This document shows, in pieces, positions 21,048 through 31,830 of a DNA stretch of 64,000 nucleotides (within the stretch, counting starts at the first letter, position 1; each line of letters opens with the position of its first letter). Where the stretch lies: assembly GCA_036346395.1 (NCBI GenBank), contig CM070604.1, forward strand, positions 5,503,904 through 5,567,903, in the 5' to 3' direction. The DNA is from Hsuehochloa calcarea. Its lineage: Eukaryota > Streptophyta > Magnoliopsida > Poales > Poaceae. The notes under the pieces were generated by a model. It was not told where the DNA came from, searched no databases, and worked only from the letters and a program-made list of their open reading frames with translations. The position numbers and the translations under genes are program-made.

Positions 21048-22763
21048 TGTGGATATCATGGGGATATGCACCAGATCTTAGGATGATGTGACAATTGGCA
21101 ATGGCGTTTACGGTTTGTTGTTTCACGTGTTTTTGACAAAGTTCAGTGCTGTTAGGCCAGAATCGGTCTGACCGGCCAGGGTGGTCGGTCTGACCGATCC
21201 ATGGCCGGTCTGACCGGCCTTGGTGGCAGTCGGACCGGCCAGTTACAGAAAGTGAGAATTGAGCTGGGCCAAAAATAGAGCGTGTAGGCAAGAGAGGGGA
21301 TTCTATTGCACTTGGTCTCATAATTTTTGGAGTCTCCAGTCAAAAGTTATATTGGTTTAAAAATTCTAGTAGGTTTTGATTTTCCAGAGAGGAAAAACGG
21401 CTAAGTCCTAGCTGGTGGTCTGACCGGCCTATAGGTGGCGGTCAGACCGGCCAGGGTGGGCGGTTTTCACTTGATCGTCGGTCGTCGAGGCGGTGATATT
21501 CGGTTATTAGGCCAAAGTCATGAGTTTCAGGGCATATATATTGCATGATGCATGTTTTGACTAACATGGGTCAAGTTGTGAAGAACTTATTCCCAAATTC
21601 GGTTTACTTGTCTATTGTTGTGCGAAGTTGCTTGGTGGTCAACGACGGTCAGCTACGAGGATGATCGGGACTAGGCTTGGAGAGCTGAGGTCCAGAAAGA
21701 TCGACGATGCCGGGTGAGGTCAATGTACTCAAGCATGGTGCAAGATGGACAAGGGTGACCTATTAGCTAATCCGAGGCGCAAGATGGAGATAAAGACGAC
21801 GTTTTAAAATGCATGCGTATGTGTCCCGTTTGTTTTGGGCCTTAACGGGAGCCCAATAGGATCAAACATCTGGAAGGTCTGAGCCTCCACTATAAATAGG
21901 AGAGGGAGGTGGATGCACCTTCCTCTTCGCCTCTTTTGCAATTCTTGTAAACCCTAATTTTCTTATAGAGAGCTTTTGTGGATGCTATGGTTCTTAATGT
22001 TTGATGTTATTTTCGTGCTCTTGGATTGAGCATTGTCCTCCATTGATGGAGTGGTTGTAAGCCCTGATCATATCAATCAATCAAAGGAAAGTTTGATCAA
22101 TGTTTTATCTCATTGTGTTCTTTCTCTCTATTTGATGATTTTAGGTCTTTCTTTGATCCGTGAGTTTTTGCTTGGTTTCTTCACGTGATCTAGCTTGCTG
22201 TGACGTGTGGGAATCTATCTAGGATTATCTTGATCTTCAATCACCCACGAGCAAGAGCTTTGACCTAGTTTTGGTTTTGACCCGGTTTTGAACCCTTCTT
22301 CGATCAAATAGAAAAGGATCTTGATTCCTCCAAGAATTATCATAATCTTTGATTGGAATAGGTCCCTGTTATCATAAAGAAGGTGTGTTCCAAGTTTCAT
22401 CAAGTTTGGATTAGTAGATCAAAAGTTTCATCTATTTTCATCTTTGTCATCGGAGCTGTTCTTCTGTTTTGTACACCGACGGTCAGACCGCCCATAGCCA
22501 CCGGTCAGACCGGTCGGGAATCGTTCCGACCGCCAGTTAGGCAGCGGTCCGACCGCCAGTAGATTATTTCACTTCAATCTTTGCTGATTTTGTCCTATCA
22601 CTTTGGGGTTTTTATTGGATTCAATATTAGTCTTCCGATGTACTGATATACTGATCTTCATAGCTTCTATAGCTACTGGAGTAAAGTTTTATTGATCCAT
22701 TATTTGTGAAAAAAATGAGTGTGCTCCTATTCACCCCCCTCTAGTCGCCTTTTCGGTCCAACA
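21048..22763 (-). mobile_element. Solo LTR, 1716 bp, TGTTGGACCG family, inside the minisatellite
   Basis: On the minus strand it starts TGTTGGACCGAAAAGGCGAC and ends GATATCCACA. It has a perfect GGCGC duplication and no internal genes. Palindromic decamers cluster at about 21165-21240, 21405-21465 and 22475-22555, at the same relative places as in the 15717-17695 copy. Confidence 0.88.
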
Positions 22764-22870
22764 GGCGCAGACCCGCGCCGTCCCCCATACTTTTTAGATA
22801 GGGCTCTGGGGGAGTCCTTTTTGTGAGGGAGTAGGTGAAGACACGCGTCGTCCCCCCGGTGAACCCTGGT
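22764..22870 (+). repeat. Minisatellite of ~73-bp units, right part
   Basis: The array resumes at the second GGCGC with CAGACCCGCGCCGTCCCCCA and continues for about 1.5 units. Confidence 0.85.
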
Positions 22871-23091
22871 GCTCGGGGCGAAGTAAGGTGTGCACCAGGG
22901 CCACTCGCGGTAGTGAGTTAGTGTGTGCTTAGGTGTTTGTTTTATTAACTGGGGGTGAAGCGCTCAACAGGCTTACATCTACTTTTGTACATACCTTGGT
23001 CATTCTGGCACGGTGGTTGGAAATTGTCCAGCGCAACCAGGTTTTTACATGGGTGACCCTAAGTATAAAACTTGTGGAGACTTTTGGCATT
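22871..23091 (-). other. Spacer between Gypsy integrase and minisatellite
   Basis: No coding motif; part of the Tat element's 3' non-coding region. Confidence 0.5.
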
Positions 23092-24196
23092 TCATGTGTG
23101 GTCTAGTTGATGTCCCTCTAGAGTTTCGACGTAGTAGGAGCTCGCCCTTGTTGCACGAGTGATTATGTATGACCCTTTCCATTTGTACCCCAACTTGCTT
23201 GCAGTTGCGGGGTTAAAAAAGCGTTTGAGGACCATGCCACCTGACGCTAGCGGACGGGCCCTGACATTCTTGTTGTATGTCGCTGCTACGCCTGTGGCAT
23301 ATCTGGCCATGGTTGTGATGGCTTGTACGCGGCTTTCTTCGAGGAGGTATAGGGAGATCTCCTGCTCCTCTGGCTCTCCTTCCTCCCTGGTGTGGAGGGA
23401 TTTTGCCGCAAGCTCTATTGGGGTCATTGCCTCGTCACCAAAGAGGAGCTTGAATGATGAGAATCCGGTGGCCCTTGGGTGAGGTGCGGAGTGCCTATAG
23501 GGCCTTGAGGAGCTCTTCGGGCCAGAGGCCCTTGGGCATGCCGACGAGGCGCTTTGCCAATCCCTCAAGTAGGCTGCCGTTAGCTCGCTCGACCGCCTGT
23601 TGGACCCCGGATGCCCTATCGATGCAAAGTGTATTTTTGTTCGTAGGCCGTCGCAGAATGTTTTGAAGCGCATGGATTCGACCTGGGTGTCGTTGTCGGT
23701 GATGATGCTGGCCGGCACCCCAAATCTACAAATGATGTTTTTCCATACGAACCGAAGGGCTGCTGCAGTGGTGATTTTTGGTATGGATTCTGCCTCTATC
23801 CATCTTGAGAGGTACTTGATGGCGACGAAGGCGAAGTAAAGGTTGCCCTTGGCCGCCAGTAATGGGCCAATGATGTTGAGGCCCCACCGCGCGAAGGGCC
23901 AGACCTGGGGTAGGGATTGTAATGGAACCACTGGTGCTTTTGTGTTCCGGCCAACCCACTGGCATCCCTGGTAGCACTGGACGAGGTTTTGCGCATCGCG
24001 TAACGCCGTTGGCCAGTATAGGCCTTGGCAAGAGGCCCCTGGGGGCCTGGTGCGTACAGTAGGGGCCCTCGTGGATGTCTCGTAGGAGGGACTGACCCTC
24101 TACCTGCGACACGCAATGCAATAGAGGAGCACAACGCCCCCTTTGTAGAGCAGCCCATTTACGATGCGGTAGTACCTGGCGTAGTGCCGGAGGCAC
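23092..24196 (-). pseudogene. Gypsy integrase remnant
   Basis: The frame at 23931-23092 shows the integrase core (ARWGLNIIGPL, then AIKYLSRWIEAE, FGVPASIITDNDTQ and FKLLFGDEAMTPIE) and a C-terminal tail (KLGYKWKGSYIITRA, then YYVETLEGHQL). The upstream zinc-binding part lies in another frame up to 24196. A frame disturbance also falls in the middle of the core, after SIGHPGSN, so the catalytic domain is not intact. Confidence 0.85.
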
Positions 24197-24780
24197 TTTG
24201 CTTCGGTGGGGTCCTCGGGTTCTGTCCCCTTAGGTATTTGGCGATGTTGTCCCGCCAGCCAACTTCATTAACGAGGAGCAAAGGGTTCGCCCTGTGCGCG
24301 GCGGTCTGCGCTTCAGCTGCAACCCCTTGTGCTTCGGGCGCAACCGAGGGCACGCGTAGCACTTCATAGAAAATTTTTGGTGGAGGACGCTCGGCCGAAA
24401 TTGCCAGCTTTACGAGCTTGTTTGCTGCCTCATTGTTCCCTCTAGTGATGGTTTGAACGGTGATGCCGAGGAAATGCTTCGCTGCTTCGCGGATCGCGGC
24501 CAGGTATCTGGCCATCTCGAGGTCTCTTGTCATGAATGATTTGTCGAAGTGGCTCGCCATGAGGCGGGAATCGTTTTTATGACTATACGTTTGGTCCCCA
24601 AAGCCTTGGCCTTGCGGAGGCCTAGCAGTCAGAACTTCATATTCGAGGCATTATTTGTTGTCGGGAATTCCAGGCGGGCGGTGTGTGACATGCTTCGCCC
24701 ATCCGAGGAGACCAGGATGGTCGCCGCGCTGGCCCCCGCAGCGCACAAGGAGCCGTTGGTGTAGATTGTCCCCAGCGCCT
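24159..24780 (-). pseudogene. Second (archaeal-type) RNase H of the Tat element
   Basis: On the minus strand just after the first RNase H, sequence near 24765-24700 encodes IYTNGSLCAAGAS, a position where active enzymes have YTDGS. It is followed by TNNASNMKF and, at 24560-24159, MASHFDKSFMTRDLEMARYL and ITRGNNEAANKLVKLA. The extra RNase H is a recognised Tat-lineage feature. The catalytic D to N change and frame breaks indicate inactivity. Confidence 0.7.
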
Positions 24781-24796
24781 CGATCAGGCTTTGGGG

Positions 24797-26105
24797 TTAG
24801 TCCTCGAATTGAGGGGTCCACTCGGCAATGAAGTCGAGAGCCTGTGACTTGATGGTCGTGCGCGCCGTGAAGGTGAGGTCGAAGAGCGCCAGCTTGGTGG
24901 CCCACTTGCCTACTCGGCCCGAGGCTTCCTTGTTCCGCAGCATCAGTGCAAATGGGTAAGATGTTGGGACCGCGATGGCATATGCTAGGAAGTAGTGTCG
25001 TAGCTTGCGTGAAACCATGAGCAGAGCGTAAGCTAGCTTCTCCAATTCTATGTATCTAATCTTAGCCCCTTGTAGGGCCTCAGATACGTAATGCACAGGG
25101 CGCTGGTCGTTGTGTTCTTGGACGAGGACCGTGCTTACTGCCGAGGAGGAGGCTAGGTACAACAGTAGGTCATTGAGCTTCGGGCTGGTTAGGCTTGGCA
25201 GTTGGGTGAGGTACTGCTTGAGCTCTTTGAGTGCCCTCTGGCAGTCCTCCATCCACCGGAATGGCTCTGCTCCTCGAAGTGTTTTGAAAAAGGGAAAGTC
25301 TCGCTCTGCGGATTGGGATAGGAATCGATTGAGGGCCATGAGCCAGCCCGTTAGTCTTTGCACTTCCTGGGCGCTGTGGGGTGTCTCCATTTCTTGGATG
25401 GCTTTTATTTTCTTAGGGTTGGCCTCGATACCTATTTCGGACACGAGGAATCCCAGGAGCTTGCCATCCTTTACGCCAAGGCGCATTTTTCTAAGTTGAG
25501 CTTAACCCCCTCCGCTTGGAGGCTGGCGAAGGTTTCCTACAGGTCCGCGGTGTGGGAGCTTGCGAGCCTGCTCTTTACCACTATATCATCGATGTATGCC
25601 TCGACATTGCGACCGAGTTGCTCAGCTACCACCTTCGTGATGAGTCGGTGAAGGTTGCCCCCGGCGTTTTTTCGGCCGAAGGGCATGCGGGTGAAGCAGT
25701 ATGTGCCGATAGGGGTGATGAAGCCAGTTTTTGGTTTATCCTCTTTGGCAATGAATATATGATGATATTCAGAGTAGGTGTCCAGGAAGCTCATCAGCTC
25801 GTAGCATGAAGTAGCATCCACTAGTTGAACGATGCAGGGTAGAGGAAATCATCCTTCAGTGACGCTTTGTTGAGGTTGGTGAAGTTGACGCACATGCGTC
25901 ATTTGCCAGTGTTCTTCTGGATCAAGACAGGGTTGGCCAGCCATTCGGAGTGCTTGATCTCCCGAATGACTCCTACCTTTAGTAGCTTGGCTATTTCTTT
26001 CGTGGTCGCTTCCAGCCGCTTCGTCGACATGCGGCGTAGTTTCTGCTTCTTGGGTGATGCATCACTTTTGATGGCCAGACGGTGCTCGATGGTCTCTCGG
26101 GCCAC
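24797..26105 (-). pseudogene. Gypsy reverse transcriptase and RNase H remnant
   Basis: RT begins at about 26105 (LRRMSTKRLEATTKEIAKLL, then VGVIREIKHSEWLANPV). The palm motif is at 25821-25537 (FITPIGTYCFTRMPFGRKNA, then AYIDDIVVKS). Connection and RNase H are at 25486-24797 (GIEANPKKIKAI, HYVSEALQGAK). There are frame changes between 25899 and 25821 and between 25537 and 25486, so no complete protein is encoded. Confidence 0.9.
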
Positions 26106-26323
26106 CCGAGGATGTCCTCAAGGCCCCATGAGAAGATGTCTGCATTGCTGTGCAAAGTACCTCGAGAATTGATTCGTGTGCCTCCGCATGGAGCTCTGCC
26201 CCGAGGGCCACCATCTTCTCTGGGGAGGCTTCTCTCAGAGGGACCCTTCAGAGCTATCCCTCTGGTTTAGCCTTCGGTGCCTATTTTGCCGAAGAGGTGT
26301 CCGCCCGGGTGTTCGCGTTCGCT

Positions 26324-26677
26324 TCAACTGTGTGGACGTGGTGGGCCGGTATGATTGTCTTGAGCTCCGTTTGCCTTGCCAGGTCCTGGTCCCCGCGCAC
26401 CATAATTATACCCTCGGGCGCGGGGATCTTCAGGCAGAGGTAGTTGTATCACACCGAAGGTATTTAGCATGGCACGCCCGAGGATGGCGTTGTATTGGTA
26501 TGGCATCTGAACGACGTCGAATGTAACGACTTCGGTCTGTGATGCGGAGTCACCACTGAATGTGACGGCCAGGTCAATTTGGCCTAGGGCCATCACGGGC
26601 CTTCCCCCGAAACCTACTAGAGGTGATTGGTATCTCAGCGTAGCGAGGTGGGCTTGAGGCAGGGTACGTCGCGACAT
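26324..26677 (-). pseudogene. Gypsy protease region
   Basis: The frame encodes VGFGGRPVMALGQIDLAVTF and PYQYNAILGRAMLN, a retropepsin C-terminal half as in plant Gypsy elements. The N-terminal active-site DTG motif is not in this frame. Confidence 0.7.
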
Positions 26678-26834
26678 GGTGTATCTGTCGGGTGTACGCG
26701 CGCCTCTGTCTCTTTGATGTCATGTCGAGCGGGGATCCACCTGTGATCATGTTTACGATCCTTTGATGGTGCTTCCCACGGCCTCCCTCAATGCGGGGCC
26801 TTGTTGGCAGAGCGGGCAGTTGGTTGCATATTCC

Positions 26835-27847
26835 TCACCCACCTTCACGTTTGGCCAGCTGCTGACCGTGGTTCATGTAGTCCTGCATGGCCGCGATGGT
26901 GCGATAGTCTCCGGTTGTGTGTGATCCCTCGCCGTGGAGATCACAAAATAGCGGGGGCCCTCCAGCACCGACCCGGGTGTCTGGTTGCTGCCCGCTGTTA
27001 CGCCCGCGGCCTCCTCGCCTCCTCCCTTCAGGGGGTTGCCCGCCATCTACGTGGTACACATTCCGCCCCTTCTGGCGGTAGTCATTGGCCCGTGGCTTGC
27101 TAGCTACGGGTCCCTCCTTCTCGGGCGGCCCACTTGATGGTGGTACTGTGGTAGCTGGTGCCTGGACCTCTACTCTTTGGGTGTTGTCCTTCTCCGCCCG
27201 GGCGTATTCTTCTATTTTGTCGAAAAGCTCTGCCATGTTGCGGACGGGTTTGCGGGCCAATCTGAAGTCTGCATGTGGCCGCGTTTATGACGGTGGTTTA
27301 ATTGACCCCCTTCACTGGGCACTTCACCTCCGCAAATTTCTTGAAGAAGCTACGGAGGGACTCGCCCGGGGCTTGCTTTATTGCGAACAGGTGCCCCGTG
27401 TCCTTTGGCTCGGTGTAATTTCTCTGGAAGTTGTTACGCACGAGATCCCGCAACTGCTCCCACACATATATGGACCCGGGGGTGGTGAAGAACCAGGTCA
27501 GAGCCACGCCCTTGAGGGCCAGGGTGATGCTTTTTTGCCTTGGTGGTGTCATCTCCCCCCGCCACCTTGATGGCAGTTTTGTACACTCGGAGTAACTCTG
27601 AGGGGTCCGTACATCCCTCGAAGGGCTAACATCCGGCATCTTGAAGCCTGGAGGCCAGTGTGGCATCTCCAGGAGGTGCAGTCGCAGGCACCCCTTCCAC
27701 GGGGGTTTGTCCTTGTGCGAAGGCCACGAGCTGGGGTGAGACTGCGAGGGCCTCCCCTGCCGGTTGCCAGAGGCTCAGCATTTCCTGGCGGAGGTTGGCC
27801 AACTCCTGTTGGAGTGCTTCGTAGGCCTCCTGGGTTACCCCCGCCAC
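26835..27847 (-). pseudogene. Gypsy gag remnant
   Basis: Three successive minus-strand frames: 27847-27626 (coiled start, AYEALQQELANLRQEML), 27666-27298 (GVALTWFFTTPGSI, then WEQLRDLVRNNFQRNY and PGESLRSFFKKFAEV) and 27260-26835 (MAELFDKIEEYARAEKD, then FCDLHGEGSHTTGDYR). The last resembles the Tat zinc-finger pattern with its final Cys changed to Tyr. Frameshifts break the chain. Confidence 0.82.
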
Positions 27848-28142
27848 CCCGGGTGGAGTGGGACCGCCGGGTGGTTCTCAGGAGAGACGCCTCAGTAGGT
27901 TGGGTGTCGCTTCCGATGATGTCTTCGTGTGTGGAGTTGTTGGCTTCCTCCTCCGCGGCTTCGGCGGTGACTACTGCCGCTGCGGAGGTCTTGCTTCATT
28001 TGGGCCTTGGGGTGCTCAGAACCGCGGCTGTCGTGGCTGCCTCGGTCGCCAAGACCTTGGGTGTGACCTTCTGAGGGGCCATGCTAATGCTTCAGAGCTG
28101 TGTTTCATGATTTTCCTACCGCTCCCCACGGACGGTGCCAAC
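27848..28142 (-). other. Gypsy 5' leader and primer-binding site
   Basis: Non-coding leader between gag and the LTR. On the minus strand, TGGCACCGTCC starts two bases inside the LTR, a TGG-initial tRNA-primer site. Confidence 0.65.
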
Positions 28143-28739
28143 TGTCGTAGCAAAAAGGGCTAGATAGTAGAAAAGGGGACCCCCGGTATCTACGAGAGTG
28201 ACTAGGGGATCCTTGAGGAGGGGACTAGTTGTCAGGAGAAGTAAGTGTATATTAATTGTTTGAAAACAAGTTTGATTTATTACATAGGGGGTGGCTATTT
28301 ATATCCTTCCAACAGAGTATCAGATATTATAGTTCTACCCCTAAAAAGGTCCTATGCCTGTAGAGGTTTGCAGGGGCTTTTTCTATCCCTACACGTAGCC
28401 TTTGGCTCATGGTGGACCTTCCTGGCCTTAGTCCATTCGGTTGGTGCGCTTGGTCCACCGGTACTCTCTGTACTTCGCAACGTGTGGGGTATCCCAGGGC
28501 CGAGGGACCACATACACCCTTCGGCTCCCCCGAGGTGGCCCTGGGGGACTCCTGACTCCTAGGTTTGTGGCGCCTCGGTGACCCTTCGGTAGCATTCGCA
28601 TCTCTTTCGGAGCCTCCCCGAAGGTACACTTGATACACCCGCGGAGGGAGCCCATCTGCGCCTCCGGCCGCAGGGTCTTCGGGGGTGGACCTACGGTCTT
28701 CGTCAGGTTGTTGGGGTCAGTTGGGCCATCCCTACAACA
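28143..28739 (-). repeat. Gypsy 5' LTR (597 bp)
   Basis: Minus-strand start TGTTGTAGGGATGG and end GCTACGACA satisfy TG...CA, with the primer site adjacent. The flank TATAC (28740-28744) would be the duplication, but its partner at the left is lost. Confidence 0.75.
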
Positions 28740-28744
28740 TATAC

Positions 28745-29545
28745 AATGACAAGATATTTATGATATTTTATCCTCGTACATGGCACACTTAATCATTCTA
28801 GTTTATCTATTTCATCTAAAAACATGAATTCACATTAAACTAAAAATACTCTTCAAACTAACTAGTCATACTACAATACAATATGTATATTGTTTTATCA
28901 AATTCAAATATGAATAATATGGATAAAATAACATTTTGAATGATAAAAATCTATACCATATTTATATATATATATTATCACGAGAGAAATAGTTAATAAG
29001 AATATAAGATTATACTATTGACACCTATTTCTCTCCCTCCCCGCGCTCCTGCCTGCCCGAGCGCCTCAGCTCCCGATCCGGTGGTCGCCGCCCCGCTCGG
29101 CCAGAGCGCGGCCGCTCTAGATCCGACAGCCGCCGCCACTCCAGATCCGAAGGCTGCCGCCGCCGCAGCCGCCGCCGCCGCTCCCCCCAAACCGGAGCGC
29201 CGCCGCTCCAGATCCGGTCAACGCCGCCTTCCTCACGAACGGCGCCTGCTTCGTGGTCGTCGCCGTTGTCATCGTTTTCGCGGGCATCGGTGTCTTCTCG
29301 GGCGTGGACTCACCTGTCGTGACGGCGTGACGCCACTTCCGGAGGTCCCCCCTCCTCTCTCTCTTCCTTTCTCTAGCAGCACCACACCCTCTCTCCTCCA
29401 GACACGCACAGCTTCTGTATGCTGCACTGACACCCTGCAAGCCACCATCCCACCTCCACCGTGGCATCCGATCCTACATGAAACTACGGGGCACCCGTCT
29501 GAGGTAGTGCGTTGTACATGCCCTAAGTGGCTAAGTATGCTTGAA
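28745..29545. other. Region upstream of the HAD gene; AT-rich then GC-rich
   Basis: 28745-29010 is AT-rich and featureless. 29030-29540 is GC-rich; one plus frame near 29200 encodes a membrane-like stretch (CFVVVAVVIVFAGIGVFSG) that stops soon after. It may be a captured gene fragment or promoter/leader DNA of the HAD gene. Not called as a gene. Confidence 0.35.
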
Positions 29546-30839
29546 ATCCGATGAACCAAAACCGTGGACCAACACCGCCGGTATTCTATTCCCAATTCCA
29601 CAGATTTCGACTCCCCACTCCCGAGTGCCGAGTCCCAATACTTATAGCAGGCGAAAAACCGAGCAAAATTCTACCTCCAAACTCCAAACCCTGGAGCTCA
29701 CAGGAAACGGGATCAACTTTCGCGATTCCCTGGTGCCTCACCACCATTGGCCCCTGATGCTTTCCGTTTCTTGTAATCTCAGCTCGGCAAGCTGCGGTTT
29801 TTATTGATTTTCCACTCGCAGTTCAAGTAGTTGATGCATGCTGAGCACCTGGAACCGCCTGGGCTGCAGGAATTGAGAGGTAGAATGTGGATTCTTCCTT
29901 TCTTGCTTGGTTCTTGCCGTGTTCTTGTGCAAAAAGGTAGGATCTTTCTAGGTGGGCCGTCACGGATTCCTTGACGGATCTTGTGCTTGTGCTATTCTTG
30001 CAGGCATTCTTGGTGACAGGAAATAATCCCTGATCCTTTGATTGAGGTAATGGAACATGTCGGTTTTCTCTCTGGTCCTTTATGGTGGATGATTTTAGTG
30101 TGCAGTGGTTAAGATTTGCTTGGATGTGAGGGATACAGAGCCCTTTCGTTCTGTTCTTTTGCAGCAAGGTGGTACCTTGCTTGCTTTTCTTGAGAAGTAA
30201 AAAGGGGGTCTTCACTAAAGAGTTGGGATCCAACAATGTTTACTTAGATGGACTGGATCTGTTAATCTTAATTGATGGGGTTTCTTGTAAGTAGACGTGC
30301 TCGTCCTAGATATTCCATTACTGTATTTAGTGATAATATGCTTTTTGGTATGGCACTTTTCTATTTCATTTTCCTTGTTATAATTAATGACTTATTTTCT
30401 CACCACTTTAACTGCTTGGTTCTATATTATTGATTTAGCTTAGCATTGCACATTTTCATATGCTTGCTCCTTCCTTTTTAGTTTCTCATGTCACATTCAT
30501 TGCAATGGATATTAGTTGGATGGGGAAAATATCTTGGACATTAGTTTGGAGAGAGGGAAAGGTGTGGTCGTGCAAAATTGATTTTTGGGTGCAAAAGATA
30601 GTTTCTAGCACATTTGGTGGTTGTTAACTTATGTTGTTGTAGCCTTGCATGCATGTAATATTGTTATGTATGACCTCTGCTATATGCAGAAGTATTTATG
30701 TAGATATTCAAATGCATTCCGTATTTTTTTAATCGTTTGTTTAGTTGCTTCTGTAAAAGGGCAGTTTCATCCTAACTTTCATCATTAATCTTTGTTCATA
30801 GATAACATAATAAAGCTGCAGTTCGTATCATCATCAAGC

Positions 30840-31830
30840 ATGTCGCTCCTTTCAAAGCTACGCTTGATCACTGTGGATGTGACTGGTACTCTGATTGCTT
30901 ACAAAGGACAGCTTGGGGATTACTACTGTTTGGCAGCTAAGTCTGCCGGGATGCCATGTCCTGACTATAAGCGCATGCACGAAGGCTTCAAGCTTGCATA
31001 CACTGAGATGGCTAGACAATACCCATGCTTTGGGTTTGCGGCAAAGATGCCAAATGTCGATTGGTGGAGGATGTGTGTTAAGGATTCATTTGTGAAGGTA
31101 AGATCTTTTGTAAGTATGGAGCTTTTAAGGAAATAGTGGTGCCTTTTTTTCATGTGCAGATGACTTAGATACTTAGTTATTTGGCTGCTCTATACATACT
31201 GCAGGCTGGATATGATTACGATGATGAAACATTTGAGAAGGTCTTCAAACGCATTTACTCTACTTTTGGCTCCTCTGCGCCATACTCGGTGTTTCCTGAT
31301 GTGCAACCCTTCCTGAGGTGGCTGCGGGAAAAGGGTCTCACGGTTGGAATCGTCAGCAATGCAGAGTATCGTTACAAAGATGTCATCTTACCTGCTTTAG
31401 GGTTGAATCAGGTTTGATATCATTACACATGACAGTTACACGCTTGTGTACTCATTTGTTTTGTCATCATTCGTAAATGCAGTGGTAATGCATGTCTTGG
31501 TTTTACAACTAGGGCTCGGAATGGGACTATGGAGTGTTCTCAGGTATTGTTGGTGTTGAGAAGCCTGATCCAAGGATCTACAAGATCGCACTGGAAATGG
31601 CGGGGAACGTCGCACCAGAAGAAACGCTTCACATAGGTGACAGCATGCGCAAGGATTACATTCCTGCACGGAGCATTGGGATGCATGCGCTGCTTCTGGA
31701 TCGATTCAAGACCACTGATGGTGAGAGCTGGAAGCAGTCTGGCGCACCGGTGTTTCCCGACCTGGTTGCTGCTCAGGAGTGGCTCACCAAGAATCAGGAG
31801 GAACCATTAGCAGCTGAGCAAAATGTGTGA
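30840..31830 (+). CDS. HAD-superfamily hydrolase, HDHD3-like
   Basis: Three coding exons, 30840-31097, 31205-31411 and 31513-31830, all phase 0 with GT/AG introns, give 260 aa. HAD motifs in order: motif I DVTGTL at residues 13-18, motif II VGIVSNA with Ser137, motif III Lys172 in EKPDPRIYK, motif IV GDSMRKD with Asp198 and Asp203. The cap lies between motifs I and II, as in C1-type HADs. Motif I has Thr where phosphatases usually have the second Asp (DxD), so a classical phosphatase mechanism is uncertain; the nucleophile Asp13 is kept. Substrate unknown. The ATG at 30840 begins just before motif I; upstream, a non-coding first exon near 29550-29830 spliced to an acceptor at about 30801 is plausible (inference). 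An AATAAA at 32102-32107 may serve polyadenylation. It converges with the gene ending at 32647. Confidence 0.9.

Larger units (their letters stand above)
18322..28739 (-). mobile_element. Tat-lineage Ty3/Gypsy retrotransposon, 5' LTR present, 3' LTR missing
   Basis: From right to left on the minus strand: 5' LTR (28143-28739), primer site (TGGCACCGTCC just inside it), gag, protease, RT, RNase H, a second RNase H, integrase, a spacer with a ~73-bp minisatellite, and an opposite-strand coding remnant. A second RNase H, a long 3' spacer and an antisense ORF are known traits of the Tat lineage in plants (rice RIRE2-like). The 3' LTR is not visible at the left edge, so that end is truncated. Frames are interrupted, and a solo LTR is inserted in the spacer. 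Confidence 0.82.

Noticed and set aside
21160..22560. CRISPR-like reading of regularly recurring CGGTCNGACCG
   Set aside because: Spacing is irregular, there are no unique spacers of constant length, and this is plant nuclear transposon DNA.
29117..29601. Gly/Ala-rich minus-strand frames upstream of the HAD gene
   Set aside because: Simple-repeat GCC/GGC translation with no domain support.
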